A DNA stretch of 37,531 bases from Candidatus Dechloromonas phosphorivorans (GTDB taxonomy: Bacteria; Pseudomonadota; Gammaproteobacteria; Burkholderiales; Rhodocyclaceae). A model generated the notes under the pieces. That model saw nothing but the letters and a program-made list of their open reading frames with translations. It was not told the origin of the DNA and did no database searches. Of the stretch, positions 9,445-18,749 are shown one piece after another. Each line of letters begins with the position of its first letter. The first letter of the stretch is position 1. The stretch lies in the NCBI GenBank assembly GCA_016709495.1, contig JADJMS010000048.1, positions 1-37,531 on the forward strand. Reading direction: 5' to 3'. A program made the translations under genes and the position numbers.

Positions 9445-9621
9445 CAACAGGCCGGTCTCCGGGCTGGCAAGTCTTGACGCACCGCCTTCCCGGGGGATCC
9501 CAGTGGCCTGATGATGCGTCCGCACTCGCTTACCGTTGCGGGGGCAGCCGGGGAGTGCGACCTTTCTGCCGCGCACCCCGTTCCCGTTTCACCTGTGGCG
9601 ATTAACCACAGACACCTGTTG
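9445..9621 (-). promoter_or_regulatory. Cobalamin riboswitch 1
   Basis: Read on the minus strand, the element is closed by a P1 pair CAACAGG (9615-9621) with CCTGTTG (9445-9451). Inside are the conserved blocks GCCCCCGCAACGGTAAGCGAG, the B12 box GGCCACTGGG, GGGAAGGCG, GTCAAGACTTGCC and GGAGACCGGCCTG. Order and spacing match the cobalamin aptamer. It precedes the TonB-dependent receptor at 7268-9363 and should reduce its expression when adenosylcobalamin or a related corrinoid is plentiful. Confidence 0.95.
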
Positions 9622-9645
9622 CGTTGCGTCCGGCAAACTACAGAA

Positions 9646-9671
9646 CGCGCTGTCGCCGGACGGACAGCGCG
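9646..9671 (-). other. GC-rich hairpin between the DUF2149 gene and riboswitch 1
   Basis: A 9-bp stem (CGCGCTGTC/GACAGCGCG) with an 8-base loop lies 8 bases past the DUF2149 stop codon. There is no downstream U-run, so it is at best a weak terminator or an mRNA 3'-end stabiliser separating the two riboswitch transcripts. Confidence 0.45.
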
Positions 9672-9678
9672 CTAAATA

Positions 9679-10020
9679 TCATTCAGCCAGCTTGGCAGCC
9701 GGTTCAATCAGCACCAGCTTGCCGGTTTTCGGGTCGCGGAAGACTTCGCCGATGCGGTCGTAGCCGCTGCCGTTCTGGGTGATGCCGTTGGCCGGGCGTT
9801 CGATCTGCTGGCCTTTTTCAACCGGTTTCGGCGCCTTCAGGGCTTGTTGCGTACCGGCCGCCAGCGCAGCGAGCAGGCCGCAGGCGAAGACCAGCATGAC
9901 ATCGACCAGGTTGACCAGACTGGCGCGGGGGTCTTCGTCGTGGTCGTCAAAGCGGGCGTCGAGCTTCGAGTAGAGACGCAGCCGTTTGCGCGGCTGGGTT
10001 TGCGACTGGGTAGCGCTCAT
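9679..10020 (-). CDS. DUF2149 protein, ExbD-like subunit
   Basis: This is a 113-residue protein. The start at 10020 (MSATQSQTQ) overlaps the stop of the upstream ExbB-like gene as ATGA, which favours it over the longer ATG at 10050. After a basic N-terminal tail there is one transmembrane helix, LVNLVDVMLVFACGLLAAL. The Asp in the NLVDVML stretch recalls the proton-carrying Asp of ExbD/TolR (LVDVMLVLL-type). The periplasmic part (about residues 50-113) ends FRDPKTGKLVLIEPAAK. DUF2149 genes are repeatedly found next to MotA/TolQ/ExbB and CobN-like genes, including haem-acquisition operons. Inference: a stator-like partner of the gene at 10017-10451. Confidence 0.8.
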   Translation of the reverse strand: MSATQSQTQPRKRLRLYSKLDARFDDHDEDPRASLVNLVDVMLVFACGLLAALAAGTQQALKAPKPVEKGQQIERPANGITQNGSGYDRIGEVFRDPKTGKLVLIEPAAKLAE

Positions 10021-10451
10021 TCCATCGACTCCAGCGTTTCTTCGTACCAACGGCGACGCAGTTTGCCGATGACCAGACCAGCGATGCCGGCCAGCAGGCC
10101 GAGCACGGTGGCGTCGAAGGCGACGGTGACAGCGCTGGCCAACTGCGCCGGATCACCCTTGCCGAGCGCGGCGAGGCCGGGTCCGAGCGGGATGATGGTG
10201 GCCATCAGGCCGAGCATGGGCGGGATGCGGGCGAGCAGGTCGGCGCGCTCAAGGCGGTGGCGGGCGATGGTCTGAACCCGTAGCAGATCGCCGCTGGCCT
10301 TGAGTTGGGCGAGACCGGAAAAGCGTTCGCTGACAGCAATGCCGGCTTCGATCAGGGCGATGGCGCAGGCCAGCAATAGCGCGACCAAGGCCGGGGTGAG
10401 CAGCCAGGTGACGGCGTCGTGCAGGCTGGCAAAGGAAAGCGGATCGTTCAT
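10017..10451 (-). CDS. MotA/TolQ/ExbB-family proton channel protein
   Basis: This is a 144-residue inner-membrane protein. Three hydrophobic helices are visible: WLLTPALVALLLACAIALIE near residue 15, ARIPPMLGLMATIIPLGPGL near residue 75, and a third covering VLGLLAGIAGLVIGKL near residue 115. The second and third helices flank the short loop expected in this family. In the ExbB family such helices form the proton path with ExbD. It lies 15 bases after cobN and overlaps the DUF2149 gene by four bases, so the three are translationally linked. Likely role: to couple the proton motive force to the CobN-like protein or to the two TonB receptors. Which of these is inference. Confidence 0.85.
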   Translation of the reverse strand: MNDPLSFASLHDAVTWLLTPALVALLLACAIALIEAGIAVSERFSGLAQLKASGDLLRVQTIARHRLERADLLARIPPMLGLMATIIPLGPGLAALGKGDPAQLASAVTVAFDATVLGLLAGIAGLVIGKLRRRWYEETLESME

Positions 10452-10466
10452 TGGATACTCCAGAGC

Positions 10467-13400
10467 TTAGGTGTTGCGCCGACCGAGCCAGAGGCCGAGC
10501 GTAAATAGGGAGAGGCTGGCGGCGAGCAGGCCGAGCAGGTTGAGGGTGCGGCTGACGAGATTGCTCGTCGGCGCTTCAGGTTCAGTCAATTCGTAGTAGC
10601 GCGGTGCGGCTTCAGGGGCTGGAGCTTCGGCTTCTTGTGTGTTTTTTGCCGCTTTTTCGGCGTTGACCGCAACAATTGGCTGCGTCGCCTGGGCGCCGGC
10701 TGGCGCGGCCGCGACGACCTCACCGCGCGCTTTGGCCAGTGTGACGCCGAGCGCCTGGGCTTCGGGTGCATCAAGCTGCGGCGCGAGCCATTGCCACATC
10801 GGGTGATTGGGCGCGGTGTGGCCGCTGCCAGGCAGGCCGTTCTTGCTGACCAGGCGGGCCAGCTCGCCGCCCATTTGCTTGATTGTTGCGGCATCGGTCT
10901 GCCAGAAACCCTTTTCGGCGGCAACCATGAAGATGGCCAGCATGTGCGCCTTGACCTGGGCGTTGTGGCCCTGGCCGAGGAACTTGGGCAGGCCAAGTTT
11001 TTGCGAGTCGTCGAAATAGACGGCTTTCACTTCGTCCCAGGCCCAGTTTTTGACCAAATCGGGGCGCGTTACCTGCCAGCCCCAGAGGTTTTCGAGGAAT
11101 TCCTGCCCCATCGTTCGGGCGCCGGCGTAGCCGTGGTTCATCAGCGGTTGGAGCCAGGCGGGATTGAGAAAGCGGCCACGCAGTTCGCCGAGTAGCGCCG
11201 TGGTCAGCGGCTCGACATCGGCCCGGCCCGGTTCGGCGTGTTGCAGGATCAGCGCTTCCGGCGGCTGGCCGCTGCGGCCTTCGATGGCCAGCGAGAGGCC
11301 GCCGAGGTAGTCAAAGGCGTCGTTGTTGTCGAGCAGGCCATAGAGGTTGCTGGCCCGGCCATGATAGGTGCGCTTGATGCCGTCGAGGGCGCTGTCGAAA
11401 GCGGCGTGGGCCGCCTCGCCATTGTCGTCGAGGCCGTAGGCGTGGCCCATGCGGTTGCGGTAGGCGCGGCCAAGTTCGTCACGTTCGCGCCAGGCACCGG
11501 AGCGTTCGGTCAGGCGATTGACGCCGGTGCCATAAGCGCCGGGGGCGTCGCCAAAAATGCGCTGGGCGGCGGCATGGCCGGCTTCGGCTAGCGTCATGCC
11601 TTGGTCTTGCAGTGCTTGAAAACGAATCAGCCATTCGCGGGCAACGCGGTTGTCGCTTGCCGGTTCGCGGCCCCACTGGGCGGTGGGTAGCGGGCCGAGG
11701 GCGGCGCTCAGCGCCTCCTTCAGTTCCGGGCGTTGTTCAAGCAAGCCGGCGGCCGAGGCAGCGAGGGCCAGGCGGCCGGCGCGGTCGATCAGGTTGTTGA
11801 GGTTGGGGTAGAGGTCGCGGAACAGGCCGGAGGTGGTGACGATGACGTCGCGCCGGACGACGCCCGGCTTCAGGCGAATGTCGGTGACGATGCCACGGGC
11901 GTTCCACACCGGTTCGGCGCCCATCATGGCGAGCGCGAAGGCGACCATGACGCCTTCGTCGCGCACGGCGTCGGAAGCCCAGAGAATGATGCCTTCGCTG
12001 CCACTGTCCGATTTGTTACGGTCAACCGATTTTTTGGCCAGCTTTTCGCCGAGTTGATAGCCGACCCGGGTCGGCAGGATGTCGCCGTCGACGGCGTGAA
12101 AATTGCGTCCGGTGGGCAGCGAATCGGGCGAGCGCAGCGGGTCGTTGCCCTTGCCGGGCGGAATGTAGCGGCCGTCCAGCCCGGCCAGCAGGCCGAGCAT
12201 TTCGAGGCGTGGTGAATCGGCGAGCTTGGCTGAAATGGCCGGGTCGTCGATGCCGCCCTGCTTCATCGAAGCCAGCATCAGGTCGAGCGCCTGCTGGCTC
12301 CAGTTGCGGCCAAAAATGTGCAGGCCGTAGGGCATGAACTTTTCCTGCAGCTTGGTCAGGTAATGGCCGATCTCGTGGGCCAGCAGGTCGTCGTCGGCCG
12401 CCTCGAAGCCGATGCCGCGCACCGCCAGCACGTCGGCCATCGAGGCTTCCAGCTCGGCCTTCAGGTTGAGCGCGATGACCTGCTCGCGCATCGTCCGTGC
12501 CGCCTGCACCTTTGAGCGACTCGCTGGAAGCAGCCTCGAAGCTCTCGACCACCTGACGCAAGGCCAGCAACTGGTCGTAAAGCGGTGTTGCGGCGAGTGG
12601 TGGCGTCAGGTGGTCAACGATGACGGCCAGGCCGCGGCGCTTGGCCTGGGTGCCCTCGCCGACGCCGTCGACGATGTAGGGATAGATGCCGGGCAGGTCG
12701 GCGGCGATCAGGCTGGGGTAGTCGTCGGCGGCCAGGCCGACCGCCTTGCCGGGCAGGAATTCGTAGGTCGAATGGCGGCCGACATGGACCACGGCATCAG
12801 CCTTGAAGCGGTCGCGCAGCCAGTGATAGAAAGCGAGGTACTGGTGCGGCGGGGTGACGCTGGTGTTGGCGTGCAGCAGTTCCTCGTCGACCTCCCAGCC
12901 GCGCGGCGGCTGCGGGCCGATGAAGATGTTGCCGAAAGTCATGCCCGGTACCAGTAACCGGCCACCTTCGACCATCACCTTGCCCGGCGCGGCGCCCCAG
13001 CCCTTGAGGCCTTCGATGCCGTAGCCGGTCAGCCGGCGGTTGAGCGGGGCCAGCGTGGCGCAGCGGTTGTTGGCCGTGTCGGCCAGGCAGGCGAGATAGC
13101 CTTTTCCAGCGCCTTGAGATCGCGGATCGCTGATTTGCGTTTTGGGTGATCAGCCCCTTCAACCAGATGGTGCAGTTCTTTCAAGACGGCATCGACGCGT
13201 TTGCGGCCGACTGCCTTTTCGTTGGCCTGCTCGGCTTCGAGCACTTCAGCATGCAGGCGGCCGAGCGGGCCGTTGGTCATCTCACCCTGAACGCGGGCCG
13301 GCAATGTCGCAAACCAGCGGGCGTAATCGGCCGCTTTTACACCGTCGACCGCAGCACTCAGTTCCTTCAGCGCGGCGCGGTCTTCTGGCAGATTGACGCC

Positions 13401-14786
13401 GTGCGCCATGATCCGGTCGAGCAGCGCCTCGGGCGAGGTGGGCAACTCGCCGACCGTGTAGCCGGCGGCCTTTAGCGCGTGCAGCATGTCGAACAGCGAG
13501 GCCGGCACATCGAGGTTGTCGGCGCCGATGTTCTGGCGGCCCGGCGGGTGGTTGTAATAGATGACGGCGATCCGCTTGTCGCGGTTGGCCTTGGCGCGCA
13601 GGGTCAGCCAGCGGCCGAGGCGGGCGGCGAGGCGGTCAACTTCGGCGGTGAGCACCACTGGCGGCCGGCTTTCGATGCCGGTCAGTTTGTCAGGCTTGGC
13701 CTGGCCGAGCGCCGAAACGACGATGGGTTGGCCGATGCCCTGCAATTCGGGCAGCGCGACGCGATATTGCACCGAGTCGGCCGGCAGACCGTCCGGCGAC
13801 AGGCGCCATTGTGTTGCCGAACGCTCGGTCAGGCGGATGGCCTTGAATACCGGCACGTCGATTTTTTTGAAGGCTTCGGTCACCGCTTCACGCCCTTCGG
13901 CGGCGCCGACGACGAAATCCTGCAGGACGACCAGCGCTGCCGGCCGGGCCGGGACGATCAGTTCGGGCAGCCGTTCCAGCGCCTCGCGCGAGGCGCCGCC
14001 CCAGCGGCTGAGTACCTGCACGCAGGGCAAGCCTTGCTGGTTGATGTGCTGGCAAATGGCGGCCGGGGCGCTGCCGTCCATGTTGGCGAGGTCGAGGACG
14101 ACGACGGTGGGGGCGCTCTTTAGACCGAGTTTGGCGGCGTTGCCCCAGGCTGCGTCGTCACTCAATTCTTGATTGCCGACGCGCAGGCGCAGTGTCGGCT
14201 CAGGCTTGATCGGTGCCAGCGGCTGGCGCGGATCGAGTTGATGGGCAAACAGCGCCTGCGTATTTTCAGTGCCGCCGGCCTGCCAGATGCGGCGGGCGGC
14301 CAGCCAGTGGCGGGCAGGCGGCAATGCAGCGGCGGCGGTCAACGCCGCTTCGGGCGGGTTTTCCAGCGTTAGCTGGCGCAGCGTTTCAGCCGGGAAATTG
14401 ACCAGGCTGCCGCTGGTATCACGGCTCATCAGGCTCAGGCTGGCTTCGCCGTTCAGCGCGAGAATTGGCGTCTGCGACTTGGTGTGTCGTTCCAGGACAT
14501 CCTTCAGCCGGCGTGCCGGCTCGCCGAAGACCGAGACGGCGAGCACGCTGTCAGCCTGCCCCAGCCACTGGGCCAGTTGCTTGTCGCTGGCCGCCATCAT
14601 CTGGGCTGGCGTGCGCAGCAGGATACGGTCGTGCGGGTGGCTGGCGAGTTGGCGGTGCGCCGCCTCGATAGCGGTTGGCGCGGCGCGCTCAGTGACGACA
14701 CTGAATAGCGTCGAGGCCTGGGCCAGCAGCGGCGTGGCCAGGGCCAGCAGGCTGGCCAGCCGATGCAAGGTTCTCATTCGGCTCAT
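10467..14786 (-). CDS. cobN: CobN-like chelatase subunit with signal peptide and C-terminal membrane anchor, two frameshifts
   Basis: A roughly 1,439-residue member of the CobN/BchH family, whose classical member inserts cobalt into hydrogenobyrinate a,c-diamide with CobS and CobT. Family blocks seen: VIYYNHPPGRQNIGADNLDVP, MTFGNIFIGPQPPRGWE, HQYLAFYHWLRDRFKADAVVHVGRH, TYEFLPGKAVGLAADDYP, MPYGLHIFGRNW, IILWASDAVRDEGVMVAFAL and NPAWLQPLMNHGYAGA. The N-terminus, MSRMRTLHRLASLLALATPLLAQA, is a signal peptide. The C-terminus has a Pro/Ala/Glu-rich spacer and one helix, LLGLLAASLSLFTLGLWLG, followed by RRNT. Classical cytoplasmic CobN lacks both. This matches the HmuS-like branch, which works in the periplasm on haem. 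Frame changes at about 13100 and 12511 compensate each other. The start overlaps the cbiZ stop (ATGA). No cobS or cobT is present in the window. Confidence 0.88.
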
Positions 14787-16395
14787 CGTGCAGGTTGACT
14801 AAAGCCCTGTCGGCGATCCCAATCGACGTAAAACACGCGGCTCTGGCTGGCGTTGAACGCAAACAACCGCTCGCCGCCAGCCGCGACGACGCTTTCGCCG
14901 CGCGTGAAATCGAGTTCCGGTTCGCGCCCGGTGCGGTTGTTGACGATTAGCGGCAGGCCGGTCTCGCCGCTGCGTCGTTCCCAGAGATCGCCCGGCCCCA
15001 TGCCGTCGACAGGCGGCCAGTTGGCCGGGGCGAGCAGGATGGCGGCGCCTTGCTGGCGGTAGCTGGCGGCTGGTTCGGGCTTGTAGGTGTCGGCGCAGAT
15101 CAGCAGGCCGACCGGGATGCCGTCGACCATGAAAGGCGCGCCGCCGCTGCCGGGCGTCGACCAGCTTTCGGCCCCGCCTTGCACGCGCTGCTTGCGGTAG
15201 GCGCCCTGGATTGTGCCTTCGCGGTCGATCACGGCGACGCTGTTGTGGAATTTGCCGGTCTTGCCATCGCGTTCGGCAAAGCCGACAAACAGCGCCACCC
15301 GGTTGTCGTGGGCGATGGCCGCCAGCGTGCTGATCCAGGCGTCGGGAAAGGGCGCGATCCAACCGGTGCCGATCCGGCTGGCGAAGTTGTAGCCGGTTTC
15401 GGCCAGTTCGGGCGTCATCACCCAGTCGGCGCCATGGCCGACCGCCTCCTGAATGCCAGCCTCAATGCGGGCGCGGTTGCCGGCGATGTCGCCAGGGATG
15501 GCGTCGAGATGAAGCAGGGCGATGCGCAGCGCTGCCGGCGCCTTGGCCGGGGCTGGCGCAGCCGCCGCGAAACGCTTGGCGCCCGGCAGGAAAAAGCCAT
15601 TCTGCTTGCCGAGCGCTTCAAGGACTGCCGCGTAGCTGGCTTTGCCGATCAGTTCGCCGATCCGGCTGTGGCCGCCGGTATAGCTGGCCTGCGGGCCTTG
15701 TGTGCCGGAGACGACGATGATGCTGTCAGTGCCGGTCCCGGTTGCCTGCACGCTCTTGGTGTAAGTGCTCGGCACGTTGAGGTCTTGCAGCGCCGCCGTC
15801 TTGCCTTCGGTGATGGTGATCAGGGCGCGCGCCAGCGCCGCGTCGGTCAGGCGGATATTGGTCAGCAGCATGATATTGATCGTGCCGGCCGGCGTGTTGC
15901 CTTCAATATAAGACCCGGCATCGACGCCGGTACGGATGGCGTTAGTCCGGGCACCGGCTGTTGCCAGAACGGTGACGGTCAGCGGGCCGTAGCTTTGGGT
16001 GACGACGGCCAGATTGTCGAGGTCGGCGGCGGTGGACATCCGAGCGACCGCTGGCGTGTCGAGTTGCAGCAGGCCGGCCATGTTTGCATGGACATGCTCG
16101 GCATAGGCCTTGCCGCCCCGGCCATCCTGGCCCATGAACTGCATGCCGAGCTTTTGCCAGAGTAGCGGGTGGCCAGCGTGATTCATCGCCGCTCTTGCAT
16201 CGAGCAGGCCATCGGAGGTTGATAGCGTGCGGCGCGCTTCGGGAAAGCTGACGAGCAGCACTTTTTCCCAATAACCGTCGCGCTCACCACGGACGATCTG
16301 TGCCTCGGCTTGAAGATTGGCCGGGAGGTCAATCTCTGCCGCCCAAACGGCAGCGGAAAAGAAAAGCAGGCTGACGAAACGGCAAAAATGTTCAT
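14783..16395 (-). CDS. cbiZ: Secreted CbiZ (adenosylcobinamide amidohydrolase) fused to a nitrilase-like domain, one frameshift
   Basis: About 537 residues. The CbiZ domain (about 60-265) has NTPAGTINIMLLTNIRL, ALITITEGKTAALQDLNVP, ATGTGTDSIIVVSG and YTGGHSRIGELIGKASY; CbiZ cleaves the aminopropanol amide of cobinamide and pseudocobalamin so they can be rebuilt. An Ala/Pro linker (280-289) leads to a carbon-nitrogen hydrolase domain with the Glu-Lys-Cys triad visible: MTPELAETGYNF (Glu about 330), GAYRKQRVQ (Lys about 402), GLLICADTYKP (Cys about 434). The N-terminus is recovered by adding one T to the run read on the minus strand at 16384-16388: MNIFCRFVSLLFFSAAVWA then AEIDLP, a signal peptide. 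Without that correction the open frame only starts at 16261. It lies 10 bases after cobO and overlaps cobN. Known CbiZ proteins are cytoplasmic, so export and fusion are both unusual. Confidence 0.85.
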
Positions 16396-16405
16396 CAGTC
16401 CGGAC

Positions 16406-16992
16406 TCAATATTCCAGGCCGGGCATTGCCTTGATGCCGGCCTGAAAAGCGTGTTTTTCCATGCCGATGTCGCTCACCGTGTCGGCTGCATCGCGCAGCG
16501 CTTGCGGTGCGGCGCGGCCGGTTATGATGACGTGCTGCATGGCCGGGCGCGAGTTGAGGGTGGCCAGTACGCCGTCGAGTTCAAGCCAGCCGTATTTGAA
16601 GGCGTAAGTCATTTCGTCAAGGACGACGAGGCCGATTTCGGATTGGCAAGATGAACGCAGGCGATGGACCAGGCGTGCTGGGCGGCTTTGGCATCGCGCT
16701 CCTTGTTCTGGGTTTCCCAAGTGAAGCCTTCGCCGCCAACATGCCAGGCAACATTGGGCAGATTACGGAAAAAGGCTTCCTCGCCGGTGTCCGAGCGGCC
16801 CTTGACGAACTGGACGACGCCGACTTTCAGGCCATGGCCGAGGGCGCGGGTAACGACGCCGAATGCGGCGCTGGACTTGCCCTTGCCATTGCCGGTATTG
16901 ACCACCAGCACGCCACGTTCTTCGTCGGCGGCGTTGATCTTGCGGTCGATGACCGCCTTCTTTTTCTGCATGCGTTCTTCGTGCGTGACCAT
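16406..16992 (-). CDS. cobO: Cob(I)yrinic acid a,c-diamide adenosyltransferase, one frameshift
   Basis: This CobA/CobO/BtuR-family enzyme transfers the 5'-deoxyadenosyl group of ATP to cob(I)alamin or its precursors in the cytoplasm. It has the P-loop VVNTGNGKGKSSAAFG near residue 30, then GVVQFVKG, EGFTWETQ and IGLVVLDEMTYAFKYGWL, and the C-terminal block VIITGRAAPQALRDAAD. One base is missing at about 16641 (ANP then EIGLVVLDE in the next frame); restoring it gives 195 residues, the usual size. The start at 16992 lies 7 bases after the btuD stop. Its product serves both salvage and the adenosylcobalamin-dependent mutase at 27169. Confidence 0.92.
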
Positions 16993-16999
16993 GTTGTGC

Positions 17000-17773
17000 C
17001 TATTCAGGGATGAAACAGCGCCGGCTGCCGTCTTCGATCTGGCGCAGCGGATAGCCGTAAAGTTCGGAGAGATTTTTTGCCGTCAAAATGCTGTTGACCG
17101 TACCAATTTCAGTGCGGCCATCACCGTGAATCAGCAGGGCGCGGTCGCAGAAGCGGTGGGCCAGCGCCGGATCGTGGAGAACCATGACGACACCCGCCCC
17201 GCAATCCCGGGCGGCGCCGGCGAATAATTCGAGAACAGCGATTTGGTGATTGAGGTCGAGATGGGAAAGCGGTTCATCGAGCAGATAAAGCGGTGCCGCC
17301 TGCGTCAATAAAGTGGCAATCGACAGGCGTTGGCGTTCACCACCGGACAGCGTGTGAATCTGGCGCTGTTCCATGCCTTGCAAACCGACGGCTTGCAGCG
17401 CACTGCGCGCAATTTCGGCATCGCGGGTGCTTTCCCAGTCCCAGCGCCCGAGGTGCGGATGGCGGCCAGTCAGTGCGGTTTCGAGAACGCTGGAGCCGAA
17501 GGGGTCAGACTGAAACTGGCCGAGCCAGGCGCGCCGTGTGGCAGCGATGCGCGGGGCGATCAACTGGCTGTCTTCGCCGCCAAGCAGCACGCAACCGGTA
17601 GCGGGTTGGCGCAGACCGGCCAGCGTCGAAAGCAGGGTTGATTTGCCGGCGCCGTTGCGGCCAAGAATGGCCAGCCGTTCACCTGTGTTCAGCGTCAAAT
17701 CGAGCGGATTGACAACGCGACGACCGCCAATATCGACGGCCAGTTGGTGGGTTTCGAGCAGCGCCGGGATCAT
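17000..17773 (-). CDS. btuD: B12 ABC transporter ATP-binding protein
   Basis: A 257-residue ABC ATPase of the FecE/BtuD type, intact. Walker A is LGRNGAGKSTLLSTLAG, the signature is LSGGERQRLSIA, Walker B is LYLLDEPLSHLDLN, and the H-loop is VMVLHDPALAHRFCD. It would power inner-membrane uptake of corrinoids through the BtuC-like permease encoded immediately upstream; their reading frames overlap by four bases (ATGA at 17770-17773). The B12 substrate is inferred from the cobalamin riboswitch and btuB at the head of the transcript. Siderophore or haem transporters share these motifs. Confidence 0.88.
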   Translation of the reverse strand: MIPALLETHQLAVDIGGRRVVNPLDLTLNTGERLAILGRNGAGKSTLLSTLAGLRQPATGCVLLGGEDSQLIAPRIAATRRAWLGQFQSDPFGSSVLETALTGRHPHLGRWDWESTRDAEIARSALQAVGLQGMEQRQIHTLSGGERQRLSIATLLTQAAPLYLLDEPLSHLDLNHQIAVLELFAGAARDCGAGVVMVLHDPALAHRFCDRALLIHGDGRTEIGTVNSILTAKNLSELYGYPLRQIEDGSRRCFIPE

Positions 17774-18746
17774 TTTGGCTGTCTCGAGAGCAGGAACAAA
17801 AAGACCGGCACGCCGATCAATGCGGTCAGCACACCAACCGGTAATTGCTGCGGGGCGATTAGGGTGCGCGCCAACGTATCAGCCAGCACCAGCAGCGAAC
17901 CGCCAGCCAATACCGAGGCCGGTAATAGCAGGCGCTGGTCATTGCCAGTCGCCAGGCGAACCAGATGCGGCACGATCAAACCGACAAAACCGATGGAACC
18001 CGCCGTCGTGACCGATGCCGCCGTGGCCAGCGAAGCGAGTAAAAAAATCGCGTAGCGCAGGCGGTTGACCGCAACACCTAGTGCCTGAGCCTGCATCATG
18101 CCGCGCGCCAGCAAATTGAGTTCGCGGGCGAAAGGCATGGTCAGCACGAGGGCAACGCCGAGGGCAATCAGCGGCGGCCACCATTGTGCGCTCTGCCCGA
18201 GATCGCCCATCAGCCAGAAAAGCATGCCGCGCAACTTGGTTTCCGGGGCAATCGACAACATCAGGGCAACCAGCGCACCGCAACCAGCGGCAACGATGAC
18301 GCCGGTCAGCAGCAAACGGGTTTGCGTCCAGCTACCGTCGCCGTGTGCCAAACCAAAAACCAGAAACATCGCTCCGAGCGCACCAAGGAATGCCAGACCA
18401 TCAATGCCCAGCGTCGGCAAGCCGATCAGCATGGCAAACATGGCGCCGACGCCGGCACCACCGGAAATGCCCAGCACGTAAGGATCAGCCAGCGGATTGC
18501 GCAGGAGGACCTGCATCAAGGCGCCGGCCAGTGCCAGCAACCCACCACAGGCAAAACCGGCAATGGCGCGCGGCAGGCGCAACTGCAACACGACATCGCC
18601 GGCATTCCCTTCCTGACCAAGGAGCGCGGCCAGTACCTCGGCCGGCGCGACCTGAAACTGCCCACCATCAACGCCAGCCCGAAACTCGCCAGTGCCAGCA
18701 GGCAAAGGCTGGCGAGAATCAGGAAAGCGCGACGGCGGGAGGGCAT
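17770..18746 (-). CDS. btuC: B12 ABC transporter permease (FecCD family), one frameshift
   Basis: A 325-residue permease with about ten hydrophobic helices. The first helix, MPSRRRAFLILASLCLLALA, is in one frame. A base lost in a short T-run read on the minus strand (about 18657) moves to the second frame, which continues VAPAEVLAALLGQEGNAGD. FecCD signatures follow: LRLPRAIAGFACGGLLALAG, NPLADPYVLGISGGAGVGA and GSIGFVGLIVPHLVRL. The start at 18746 lies 3 bases after the btuB stop and the end overlaps btuD. The neighbouring btuB and riboswitch point to corrinoids. No periplasmic binding protein (btuF) is present in the window. Confidence 0.88.
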
Positions 18747-18749
18747 GGC

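Noticed and set aside
11733..14372. Several plus-strand open frames opposite cobN
   Set aside because: All lie within the CobN-like coding region and read as Arg/Ala/Gly-rich shadow sequence.
15050..16165. Long plus-strand open frame (371 codons) opposite the CbiZ-nitrilase gene
   Set aside because: It is exactly antisense to a gene with clear domains and catalytic residues; its composition (Gly/Ala/Asp/Arg-rich, no motif) is that of a high-GC shadow frame.
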